Source of the DNA: Byssovorax sp.
GTDB taxonomy: Bacteria; Myxococcota_A; Polyangia; Polyangiales; Polyangiaceae
DNA length: 64,000 nucleotides
Direction of reading: 5' to 3'
Assembly (NCBI GenBank): GCA_025362495.1
Contig: JANYGI010000113.1
Coordinates: 62,001 to 126,000, forward strand
The notes under the pieces are model-generated. The model was not told the origin of the DNA. It saw only the letters and a list, made by a program, of their open reading frames with translations, and did no database searches. A program made the translations under genes and the position numbers. Shown piece after piece: positions 1-7,700 of the stretch. Position 1 is the first letter of the stretch, and every line of letters starts with the position of its first letter.

Positions 1-1843
1 GCGCGCGCGGCTCGACGCTGCGCACCTCGCGCTCGACGGGCTCGACCACGGGATCAGGCCCGTACGCGACGTTCTCGACGCGACGCGCCCACGCTTCGAT
101 CTCTTCCGCGCTGCCGCGCGCGGCGACGCGGCGCACGTGACCAGGCGTCGGCTCGGGCGTGCCGTCGTACGGCGCACCCTGTCGGCGAGCCCAGCGCACC
201 AGGCGATCGAGCAGCGCGCGTCGGCGCGTCACGAGCGCGACGCCGAGCGCGCTCGGCGGCGGCAGCGCTTGCTCGTAGGCGCTGTGAAGGGGCGACTCCA
301 CGACGAGGCGCGCGTCGCTGCGGTGCGCGGCGTCGAGCGCGAACATGCCGCGCTCATCGGTGAGGACCTCGGCGATGACGCCGTCGCCCTGGAAGCTCGG
401 CGCGATGATCGCGAGGCGCGCGCCCACGATCGGCGTGCCCTCGTGCGCGTCGCTCACGACCCCGCTCCACCCGTTGCCCACGCGCGGCGGCCCGAGCACC
501 TGCACGCCCGCCTTGCCCGAAGGCAGCGCGGGGAGGATCTCTTCGCCCGGCGCGACCGGCGCCTTCGGCGCGCGCCGCCATCCGCCGACGACCCACGCGC
601 CCGCGGCGAGCACGACGAGCGCGACGAGGATCTCCTTCAAAATGCCCGGTCCCGCGAGGCTCACCTCGGTCTGCAACGCGGGGCCCGCGCGGTACCACGG
701 AGCCGACGACACGTAGCGCAGGAGGATCGGCACCGTGCTCGCGCCGCCCGACGCGAAGCTCACGACGACGTGCGCGTGGCCGTGCGTGACCTCGCCCGCG
801 CCGACGCTCTCGCCCGCTGTCGGTGCAGCCGTCCGGCCTGCCGCGAGCGATCGGATCACCTCGATCACGCCGCCGTCGACGGCGCCGCGGCCGGTGGTGA
901 CGTCGACGTCGATCGCGAACCCGTCGTCGGCGTCGGCGCGCTCGATCGGATGCGTGAGCGCGAGGTGAACGTCGGCGCGGCGCACGATCGGCTGGGCGAT
1001 GGAAGCCTTCGCGATCCCTGGTTTTCCATCGAATCGCGCGATCACCTCGCCCGCGCCCGGGCCCGCGAGCGTCGCCGTCTTCACCTCGAAGCGCGCGCGC
1101 CCGTCGCCGCCGGTCGCGGCCTCGGCGAGGCGCTGCGCGTGCTCGTCCTCGAGCGTGAGCGCCACGCCCTCGCGCCGCGCGGGTGGAGGCGATCCGGGGC
1201 GGCTCGCGTCGGTGCGATCGATGCGCAGCGACGCGGTGATCGTCACGCTGTCCTTGTCGAGATCGATGGTCTCGGGCGGCGGCTCGAAGCGCACGAGCGT
1301 GCGGAGCAGGTGGTCTTGATCGGGCTCGACGCTGAGCTGGGTTTCGAACGCGTCGTGGATCTTGCTGCCGCCGTAGCGGACCTTGAACACGACCTTGGGG
1401 ATCGAGGCTTTCCCGACGACGCAGAACGTTCCGCGCTCGTCGGTGTCGATCGCGCCCTCGGCCGCCGTGCCGCCGAGTCGACGCTGCGACGGGCCCTCGC
1501 ACGGCTCGAGTGACGTTAGGTGAATCGGAGTGCGCAGATCGTCCGGTGCAAACGCCTGGAGGGTGATGGGCGCGTGCGGGACCGGGCTGCCTGCGTCGTC
1601 GATCAGCGCGCCGCGGATCGAGAAGCCGTCGGGCTCCGACGACGCGGCGATCTGGAGCTCTGCGGTGCCGCGTACATGCACGTGGAGGCCCGAGCCGGAC
1701 GGCGGCGATCCCGACGTGGCCGGGGCCGTCTGCGCGCGCGCGTCGGAGGTGGTCGGACCGAGGCCGATGGCTGCAACGAGGAACGCGAACCCGAGGACGA
1801 TCCCTCGCGCTGCAGCGCCGCCCCGCGTTTCACGCGCGATCAT
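1..1843 (-). CDS. Secreted, membrane-anchored protein with carboxypeptidase-regulatory-like domain (3' end outside window)
   Basis: An open frame of about 614 codons starts at the ATG at 1843 and continues past the left edge, so the C-terminus is missing. Residues 1-38 look like a signal peptide: a hydrophobic core (IVLGFAFLVAAIGLG) ending in a DARAQ-type cleavage site. A long beta-rich extracytoplasmic region follows. A second hydrophobic segment near residues 400-425 (EILVALVVLAAGAWVVGG) is a probable transmembrane helix. After it comes a stretch with the pattern of carboxypeptidase regulatory-like/CNA-B folds (GWSGVVSDAHEGTPIVGARL). No enzyme signature is visible. Function unknown; a role in envelope structure or adhesion is only a guess. 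The arginine-rich frames on both strands here are shadows of this gene. Confidence 0.72.
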   Translation of the reverse strand, partial: MIARETRGGAAARGIVLGFAFLVAAIGLGPTTSDARAQTAPATSGSPPSGSGLHVHVRGTAELQIAASSEPDGFSIRGALIDDAGSPVPHAPITLQAFAPDDLRTPIHLTSLEPCEGPSQRRLGGTAAEGAIDTDERGTFCVVGKASIPKVVFKVRYGGSKIHDAFETQLSVEPDQDHLLRTLVRFEPPPETIDLDKDSVTITASLRIDRTDASRPGSPPPARREGVALTLEDEHAQRLAEAATGGDGRARFEVKTATLAGPGAGEVIARFDGKPGIAKASIAQPIVRRADVHLALTHPIERADADDGFAIDVDVTTGRGAVDGGVIEVIRSLAAGRTAAPTAGESVGAGEVTHGHAHVVVSFASGGASTVPILLRYVSSAPWYRAGPALQTEVSLAGPGILKEILVALVVLAAGAWVVGGWRRAPKAPVAPGEEILPALPSGKAGVQVLGPPRVGNGWSGVVSDAHEGTPIVGARLAIIAPSFQGDGVIAEVLTDERGMFALDAAHRSDARLVVESPLHSAYEQALPPPSALGVALVTRRRALLDRLVRWARRQGAPYDGTPEPTPGHVRRVAARGSAEEIEAWARRVENVAYGPDPVVEPVEREVRSVEPRA

Positions 1844-2172
1844 CGCGGCGATATTCGGCCATCCCGGCCCGTGCGGGAAGGGGCGCACGCGCTCTCCACG
1901 TCGAATCGAGTGAAGAGGCGGGCGATCGTGCGCGTCCAATCGCCCCGGCAGCGCCGCCCGTCGGGGCAGGACGGCGCGGGGCCCGGGGCGCCGCCCGGGA
2001 ACTTCGAGCGACGCAAGAGATCCGAATGGCGGAAGGGTGGCCGATGGGCAGACGATCGATGTGCAAGGGTTTGGCGGCGCACCTTCACGCCTACTCACTC
2101 CCTTCAGCTCCACGACATCCCGCCGATGGACCTCCCCGGACGATGCTGGCGTCGTGTATTCTTCGCAATCGA
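1844..2172. other. Intergenic region between divergent genes
   Basis: This 329-bp stretch separates the leftward secreted protein from the rightward HEAT-repeat gene, so it should hold both promoters. I see no convincing -35/-10 pair, repeat or RNA gene. Short open frames on both strands are arginine-rich and have no ribosome binding site. Confidence 0.5.
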
Positions 2173-3000
2173 ATGATCCGCATCGCTCGCGTCACCGTGC
2201 TCGTCGGCCTCGCGATCGCCATCACGCTGATTCCGCGTGCTGTGCAGGCCGATCCGCGTACGAGCTACCTCGCCGATCAGCTGAAGACGAACGACGACTA
2301 CCGCGTCCGCACGCAGGCCGCGCTCGCGCTGGGCGCGTCGGGCGACGACGCCGCGGTGCAGCCGCTCTGCGACGCGCTCGGCGACAGCAACCAGTCGGTG
2401 AAGATCGCCGCCGCCGCCGCGCTCGGCAAGCTGGCGAAGCCGGCCGGCGTGCCGTGCTTGCAGAGCGCGTCGAAGCGCGAGTCCGCGTCGTCGGTCAAGT
2501 CGCAGATCGACAAGTCGATAGCGTCGCTGCAGAGCGGCGGATCGAGCGCAGGCGGGGCCGCGACGCCGCCCCCGCCCGACGCGAAGACGAAGGTGTACGT
2601 CGCGATCCAGGTGACGAACAAAACGACCCGCGGTGCCAGCGACGTCGACGCGCTGATCCGCGCGGCGATGCAGGAGAAGCTCCTGACGAAGGCCGGCTAC
2701 GCGGTCGCGCCGAAGGCGGAAACGCCGGCGCAAGGCGGGCCGATCGTGAAGTCGAAGAAGCTGAAGGGCTTCTTCTTGATCGCGACCGTCGAGGCCCCCG
2801 TGTACGACGGCGGCAATCTCTCGCAGACCGTCCGCATCTCCATGTGGTCGTACCCGGAAAAAGCGCTGCAGGGAGAGTTCGCGCCCAAGCTCACGCAGAG
2901 CGGGACCCCGAAGAAAGACGTCGAGAGCGAGGACGCGCTGATGAAGTTGTGCGTCGAGAACGCGATCGAGAGCTTCCAGAAGGTCGTCGCCTCGCTATGA
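2173..3000 (+). CDS. Exported HEAT-repeat protein
   Basis: About 275 residues from the ATG at 2173; an in-frame ATG at 2143 is an alternative. I chose 2173 because it puts a clean signal peptide at the N-terminus (MIRIARVTVLVGLAIAITLI, then AVQADP). Residues 35-100 form two to three HEAT/PBS-lyase-like helical repeats (RTQAALALGASGDDAAVQPL, then VKIAAAAALGKLAKPAG). A Ser/Gly/Pro linker follows, then a C-terminal alpha/beta domain with no motif I recognise. HEAT repeats are protein-binding scaffolds, so a periplasmic scaffold role is the reasonable inference. It lies 93 bp upstream of the HAMP-like gene on the same strand and may share its transcript. Confidence 0.78.
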   Translation: MIRIARVTVLVGLAIAITLIPRAVQADPRTSYLADQLKTNDDYRVRTQAALALGASGDDAAVQPLCDALGDSNQSVKIAAAAALGKLAKPAGVPCLQSASKRESASSVKSQIDKSIASLQSGGSSAGGAATPPPPDAKTKVYVAIQVTNKTTRGASDVDALIRAAMQEKLLTKAGYAVAPKAETPAQGGPIVKSKKLKGFFLIATVEAPVYDGGNLSQTVRISMWSYPEKALQGEFAPKLTQSGTPKKDVESEDALMKLCVENAIESFQKVVASL

Positions 3001-3093
3001 TGCCGGCCTCCTGATCGACGCGCCGTTCGCGGCGTCGCTCCCCACCGCGCCCGACCAGCGGGCGCCCGCAATCATCGACCGTCGAGGAACCCC

Positions 3094-3942
3094 ATGAGCG
3101 ATGCGCAGAGCCCCGCGGCGTCCGGCCGCCACAACCGCAGCGCCAAGAACTACCTCATCGATCGCAATTTTCAGCTCAAATACACGGCGTTTCTCGTCGG
3201 TGTCGCGCTCGCGCTGTCGGTGGTCCTCGGGCTCATCCTGTGGCGCACGAGCTCGAAGGTGATCGAGCAGAGCCAGCGCACGGTCGAGCAGGGGCGCGAG
3301 ACGGTGAAGCAGGGGCAGGAGACGATCGATCGCGGCAAGCAGGTGCTCGTGCAGAGCCGGCGCGTCAGTCAGGTCGTCGCGATGAACATCGCCAAGGAAT
3401 ACAGAGAAGATCCCGAGCTCGCGAAGACGTTCAACGAGTCCGCCGCGAAGGACGAGGCCAAGCTCAAGGAAGAGCAGGATCGGCTCGAGCGCGACGCGGC
3501 GTTCCTCACGGCGCGCGCGGTTGAGCTCGAGGCGCAGGCGCAGGGCGTCGCCGCGCAGCAGAGGCTCTTGCTGGTGCTGATCATCGCGGGCCTCGGCGTG
3601 CTCGTGGTCTGCGTCGGCATCGCGGGGATCGTGTTCACGCACAAGGTCGCGGGGCCGATCTTCAAGATGAAGCGGCTCATCCGTCAGGTCGGCGAAGGCA
3701 AGCTCGTGCTGCGCGAGAAGCTCCGCAAAGGCGACGAGCTCCAGCACTTCTTCGAGGCGTTCGAGAACATGGTCAACGATCTGCGCGCGCGGCAGTCCGC
3801 GGAGATCAGCAGGGTCGACAAGATCCTGGAGCGCCTCGCCGACGCGCCCGTCTCGCAGCGCGGGATGCGCGAGTTCGACGACGACGGCGTCGAGATGTTG
3901 AAGCAGCTCCGCCGCGAGATGCAGGACCAGCTGGAAGCGTAG
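3094..3942 (+). CDS. Two-TM HAMP-like membrane protein with coiled coil
   Basis: 282 residues, with a GAGG ribosome binding site just before the ATG. Transmembrane helix 1 is at about residues 28-50 and helix 2 at about 150-175. Between them lies a long heptad-type coiled coil rich in Gln/Glu/Arg. A HAMP-like segment follows helix 2 (HKVAGPIFKMKRLIRQVGEG ... FFEAFENMVNDLR). This is the front half of a methyl-accepting or sensor protein, but there is no MCP signalling hairpin, kinase or cyclase domain. It may be a signalling adaptor or an envelope scaffold; the partner is unknown. The upstream HEAT-repeat gene is co-directional. Confidence 0.75.
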   Translation: MSDAQSPAASGRHNRSAKNYLIDRNFQLKYTAFLVGVALALSVVLGLILWRTSSKVIEQSQRTVEQGRETVKQGQETIDRGKQVLVQSRRVSQVVAMNIAKEYREDPELAKTFNESAAKDEAKLKEEQDRLERDAAFLTARAVELEAQAQGVAAQQRLLLVLIIAGLGVLVVCVGIAGIVFTHKVAGPIFKMKRLIRQVGEGKLVLREKLRKGDELQHFFEAFENMVNDLRARQSAEISRVDKILERLADAPVSQRGMREFDDDGVEMLKQLRREMQDQLEA

Positions 3943-3979
3943 CGATCCGCGCGTAGGCGCCACGAGCGCGTCGCGATGA

Positions 3980-4387
3980 TCAGAACGCCGCCCTGATGTG
4001 CTCGACCTCGGCGCTTCCGTCGGGCAAGAAGCGCACCGCGGCGACGTCGAAGCGGACCCGATCGATCGTGGCGTCGTGCGCGAATCGCTCGTGCCAGAGC
4101 AGCTCGCCGGCGCGGCGGAGGCGAGCGCGCTTCTTCGCATCGACGCTCGCGAGCGCGCCAGTCCACGCTCCAGGCCCGCGGGTGCGCACCTCGACGAAGA
4201 CGATCACCGCGCCTTCGCGGAGCACGAGATCAATCTCGAGTCGCCCGACGCGTACGTTGGACGCGAGCAAATCGAGACCGCGGGCCGCGAGCCACGCGGC
4301 GGCAGCGCGTTCGGCGCGATCACCGAGCGCTTTTCGTGTGGAGGGGGACGGGGAGGTGGGAGGCGTCGACGTCGATGCTCTCTTTAT
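3980..4387 (-). CDS. YraN/UPF0102-family protein (start codon unclear)
   Basis: The C-terminal 120 residues match the UPF0102 (YraN) pattern, an endonuclease-like fold: GDRAERAAAAWLAARGLDLL, then GRLEIDLVLREG and VIVFVEVRTRG, in the usual order and with a normal family length. The stop is at 3980-3982. No ATG, GTG or TTG lies in frame between the terminator hairpins of the upstream gene (4392-4440) and this conserved core. The coordinate given uses an in-frame ATA after a purine-rich stretch. A TTG inside the core would remove the conserved N-terminus. A rare start codon, a base error in the C-rich run near 4340-4360, or read-through from upstream are all possible. Function in the family is not established. 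Confidence 0.6.
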   Translation of the reverse strand: MKRASTSTPPTSPSPSTRKALGDRAERAAAAWLAARGLDLLASNVRVGRLEIDLVLREGAVIVFVEVRTRGPGAWTGALASVDAKKRARLRRAGELLWHERFAHDATIDRVRFDVAAVRFLPDGSAEVEHIRAAF

Positions 4388-4391
4388 CTCG

Positions 4392-4440
4392 GTGCTGACA
4401 GCACGACGCCCCGCGCGAGATGGTCGCGACGGGGCGTCGT
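4392..4440 (-). terminator. Tandem hairpins after the Cys-rich lipoprotein gene
   Basis: Perfect 11-bp arms at 4403-4413 and 4430-4440 (acgacgccccg/cggggcgtcgt) enclose a 16-nt loop that can itself pair. A second small palindrome (gtgctg-a-cagcac) spans 4392-4404. There is no clear T-tract. The pair lies 31 bp after the stop of the leftward gene that ends at 4471. Confidence 0.6.
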
Positions 4441-4470
4441 GGACGGGGTCGGCGTCGACCCTCTGGTCGA

Positions 4471-5373
4471 CTAGTTCGAACCCTGGCACGTCTTGTCGAC
4501 GTAGCCGTCGACGTGCTCGCAGGCCGAGACGTCGTCGCCCGCCTTGAACGCGGTGCCCGCTTTGATGCAGTACTTGCCGGTGAGCAAGTGATCGCCGAGG
4601 CCGACGTCGGGGCGCACCTGCGAACATTCGAAGCCCGTCGGGCACTCGCAGAAGTTGAAGCCCGGCTCGAGGTCCTTCGCGCCGTCGGCGACGCCGCAGC
4701 GGCACGAGCAGTAGACCGACTCGTCGGCGCTGCGAGCGGACTTCTTGTTCGCGGTGCCCACGCACTGGCCGCACACCGACGACGTGGTCGGGGTATCGGT
4801 GCCGGGCACGCAGCAGCTCTTGTCCAGGTCCGTCTTCGGATTGGCGCCGGCCTGCTGGCAGTTGCCTTCCTTGTGGCAGACGAAGGACTTGAAGATCGAG
4901 ATGCTGTTGCTATCGCCCTCGATCGAATGAACGCAGTGGAATCCGTCCGGGGGAATCGTGCCCGACGTGCAGGTGCAGACCTTCCTGTTAGGGTCGCACT
5001 TCGTCCCGTTCGGGCAGTCGTCCGCTTCCGGCTTGCAGTCGTTGGCGAGCGTCGCGGCCTCGACGCACTTACCGAGGTTGGCGGCTTCGCAGGTCGTGGT
5101 GTCGTGGTAGTTGCAGAACGTCGGGGCGGCCTGGCCCAAGGGGCACGTGACGCGGCCCTGAAAGTGGTTCACGAGGCAGATGCGGGTCGAGCACTGGAAA
5201 GAGCGCGACTCGATGTTCTCGGCCGTCACCTTGAAGCCGGTGAAGTCAGCGTTGTACTCGTCTTCGGGGATGCACGGATCACCGATGCCCCCGCTCTGGC
5301 AGGCGAGAGGCAAAGCGCCGACGGCGCCGATGCTGAGGAGACCAAGGAGGCCAGCGAGGATGGAACGGGTCAT
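4471..5373 (-). CDS. Cysteine-rich lipoprotein
   Basis: 300 residues with a strong AAGGAG ribosome binding site. The N-terminus is a lipoprotein signal (LLGLLSIGAVGALPLACQSG) with the lipobox cysteine at about residue 25. The mature protein has more than twenty cysteines in short spaced clusters, such as CTCTSGTIPPDGFHC, CSCRCG and CECPTGFEC. The spacing recalls EGF-like or myxobacterial disulfide-rich surface repeats, but I cannot assign a defined fold. It is probably an outer-membrane-anchored, disulfide-stabilised surface protein. The gene is transcribed away from the motility locus and ends at tandem hairpins. Confidence 0.75.
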   Translation of the reverse strand: MTRSILAGLLGLLSIGAVGALPLACQSGGIGDPCIPEDEYNADFTGFKVTAENIESRSFQCSTRICLVNHFQGRVTCPLGQAAPTFCNYHDTTTCEAANLGKCVEAATLANDCKPEADDCPNGTKCDPNRKVCTCTSGTIPPDGFHCVHSIEGDSNSISIFKSFVCHKEGNCQQAGANPKTDLDKSCCVPGTDTPTTSSVCGQCVGTANKKSARSADESVYCSCRCGVADGAKDLEPGFNFCECPTGFECSQVRPDVGLGDHLLTGKYCIKAGTAFKAGDDVSACEHVDGYVDKTCQGSN

Positions 5374-5655
5374 CAGAACGTGCTCCTTCGGCGCGTGCTT
5401 ATGAAGCGGTGGTACGTACGGCGCGAAGACTTCTTGGGCGGTGCCGCCTGCGGGGGGACGCTAATCGATTGAGCGTCGAAGCGTCAACAGCGGAAGCGCG
5501 CATGACCGCGTTTTGCTCCAGGTTTCCTTCGACTGCCCGGGACGCGTCGCGGGCTCTCTTCTCGCGGGCGTGGCGACGACGGCTTGCCCAAGGTGCGCGT
5601 CGGGTCAGGTGTCGGAGCGCGGGTGGTTCGCCGTCGGGCCGCCGAAAAGCGCTGC

Positions 5656-5682
5656 TTGACAATGCGCGCTTGGCCTTATTAC
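5656..5682 (+). promoter_or_regulatory. Candidate sigma-70-type promoter of the glt locus
   Basis: A perfect TTGACA at 5656-5661 is followed after 15 bp by TATTAC at 5677-5682. The spacing is short, but the sequence stands out in this GC-rich region. It would give a leader of roughly 235 nt before the ATG at 5926. The rest of 5374-5925 holds the folded leader described next and the divergent promoter of the Cys-rich lipoprotein. Confidence 0.45.
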
Positions 5683-5737
5683 CATCCCCGCCCACGCGTT
5701 AGTATCCGTCGATTCTCATTGAAGTTTTTGGTCTGCA

Positions 5738-5785
5738 GCTCGTTTTCGAGAGCCCGTCGCGGTGACCGCGACGGCGAGAACGAGC
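5738..5785 (+). promoter_or_regulatory. Long stem-loop in the leader of the glt locus
   Basis: The outer stem is 11 bp (5738-5748 with 5775-5785, one G-U pair). After a 5-nt bulge comes a perfect 9-bp inner stem (5754-5762 with 5766-5774) closed by a TGA triloop. No T-tract follows, so it does not look like a simple terminator. It lies between the candidate promoter and the first motility gene, where a regulatory or stabilising leader RNA would sit. The function is inference. Confidence 0.5.
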
Positions 5786-5925
5786 CGCTCCAGAGGCCAA
5801 GCCGGGTAACAGCGAAGCTCTTTTTTCGAGCATCGCAAGCGGCACAAGAGGATGCGACTCGACGGGGCACGGTGCTCGACACTCAGCGCTCGCCCTCAAC
5901 CCTCCAGATTGCGAGGACACGATCC

Positions 5926-7656
5926 ATGCGGACCCGGCTGGCCACCATCTGCCTTCTAGCTTCCAGTTTGATCCTCGCGCCCGCGGCGGCAGAGGCGCAG
6001 GGCAAGAAACCCGCTGCTGCAGCAGCGAAGAAGGGCGCGAAGGACGACAAAAAGGTCGCCACCAAGCCCGGCGAGAAGCCCAAGGAGATCCAGCTCGAGG
6101 AAGAGCAGGAAGGCCCCGTCACCGCCGGGCAGATGACGGAGGAGGCCGCCCAGGGCAAGCGTCTGTTCGACGCCGAGCGCTGGAGCGAGGCCGCGCTCGT
6201 CCTCAAGCGTGTCGTCGACAACGAGACGGGCGACGACGAAGGCAACAAGCAGATCGCCCAGTACCACCTCGCGATCGCGCTCTACCGCCTCCAGTTCTAC
6301 CAGGCCAGCTACGGCATCTTCTCCTCGATCGCCGACAAGGCGAACCACCTGAAGTTCAACGAGACGCTCCTCTGGCTCTCGAAGCTCGCGACGCAGCTCC
6401 CCGAGCCCGCCGACATCATCGAGCGCGTCGGCAAGTACAAGACCGATCAGGTCGCGCGGTTCAACAACCCGCAGCAGCGCGATCTGTACTGGCAGCTCAA
6501 CTACCTCCTCGGCCGGTACAAGTACCGCAACCGCAACTACGAGGAGGCGATCAGCCTCTTCGAGAAGGTGGACAAGAAGAGCAAGTACTTCGTCCAGGGC
6601 CAGTTCTTCTCGGGCATCTCGTACGTGCAGCTCCGCAAGTCGGTCCCCGCGGTGAAGTCGTTCCAGCGCATCGTGCAGTCGATCGACGAGGGCACCGAAG
6701 GCGTCGAGGACGAGGCGCGCATGCGCGACCTCGCGTTCCTCTCGATGGCGCGCACGTACTACTCGGCCTCGGTTCGCCTCGACGACAACAACGTCCCGAC
6801 GATCGACTCGTCGAAGCTCTCCGCCGCCGTCAAGTACTGGAACCGCGTCGACGTCGCGAGCGAGTACTGGCTCGACGGCCTGTTCGAGCAGTCGTGGGCC
6901 TACTTCATGGCCGGCGATTACCCGCACGCCCTCGGCAACATCCACACGATCGAGGCGCCGTACTTCCCGAACTCGTTCTACCCGGAGGCCGACATCCTGA
7001 AGGCCGTCATCTCCTTCACGATCTGCCAGTACGAGGACGCGACCACGATCGTGGCGCGCATGAAGCGCAAGTACGAGCCGATCAAGAAGGAGCTCGAGGC
7101 CGTGCTCAACCGCTTCAAGGGCGAGGGCAGCGAGCAGCAGTTCTTCACCTTCCTGAAGGACGTGCGCGCCGGCAAGGCCAACCTCTCCCCGACGATCCGT
7201 CCCGTCGTCGAGAGCGCCCTCGCCGATCGTCAGCTCCTCCGCAACCTCGAGTACGTGCGCGTGCTCGACGAGGAGGACGCGCGCTTCAAGAAGGCGCCCG
7301 CGAGCTTCCGCAACTCGCCCCTCGGCGGCGACGTCACCGACGCGCTCAACCTCGCCCGCGAGCTCGCGACGCGCAACGCCGGCACGCTCGCCCGCGAGCG
7401 CTACCAGCGCAACCTCGACGAGCTCAACGAGCACCTCCGCGACGCATCGAAGATCCTGATCGACATCACGGCGGCCGAGCGCAACAAGCTCGACAACACC
7501 ATCGTCACCGGGCAGCTCTCGACGGCCGACTCGCTCACGTACGGCGTCGTCAAGCCCGACGACGAGCACGTCCTCTGGCCGTTCAACGGCGAATACTGGC
7601 GCGACGAGCTGGGCTTCTACCGCCAGGTCGTCGTGTCCAAGTGCGCGAACAAGTGA
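5926..7656 (+). CDS. Exported TPR protein, first gene of the Glt locus (GltC-like)
   Basis: 576 residues from the ATG at 5926, preceded by GAGGA; the frame is open further upstream but without a ribosome binding site. Signal peptide at residues 1-24 (LATICLLASSLILAPAAAEA), then an Ala/Lys/Glu-rich linker. TPR-like helical repeats fill the rest (EEAISLFEKVDKKSKYFVQG; SAAVKYWNRVDVASEYWLDG). It lies 44 bp before the gltD-like gene. In M. xanthus, GltC is a periplasmic TPR protein of similar size, so a GltC role is likely. TPR similarity alone cannot prove orthology. It would act as a periplasmic scaffold of the gliding apparatus. Confidence 0.72.
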   Translation: MRTRLATICLLASSLILAPAAAEAQGKKPAAAAAKKGAKDDKKVATKPGEKPKEIQLEEEQEGPVTAGQMTEEAAQGKRLFDAERWSEAALVLKRVVDNETGDDEGNKQIAQYHLAIALYRLQFYQASYGIFSSIADKANHLKFNETLLWLSKLATQLPEPADIIERVGKYKTDQVARFNNPQQRDLYWQLNYLLGRYKYRNRNYEEAISLFEKVDKKSKYFVQGQFFSGISYVQLRKSVPAVKSFQRIVQSIDEGTEGVEDEARMRDLAFLSMARTYYSASVRLDDNNVPTIDSSKLSAAVKYWNRVDVASEYWLDGLFEQSWAYFMAGDYPHALGNIHTIEAPYFPNSFYPEADILKAVISFTICQYEDATTIVARMKRKYEPIKKELEAVLNRFKGEGSEQQFFTFLKDVRAGKANLSPTIRPVVESALADRQLLRNLEYVRVLDEEDARFKKAPASFRNSPLGGDVTDALNLARELATRNAGTLARERYQRNLDELNEHLRDASKILIDITAAERNKLDNTIVTGQLSTADSLTYGVVKPDDEHVLWPFNGEYWRDELGFYRQVVVSKCANK

Positions 7657-7700
7657 CTCCGTAGGTCCGCTCTCTCGGTCTTTAGCGTGAAGGGTTGGGT

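Noticed and set aside
137-1513. Long plus-strand open frame over the left-edge gene
   Set aside because: Arginine-rich translation without domains; it is the shadow of the secreted protein on the minus strand, which has a signal peptide and a TM helix.
5584-5925. N-terminal extension of the first glt gene
   Set aside because: The added residues would include the promoter and leader stem and precede a proper signal peptide; the ATG at 5926 has a ribosome binding site.
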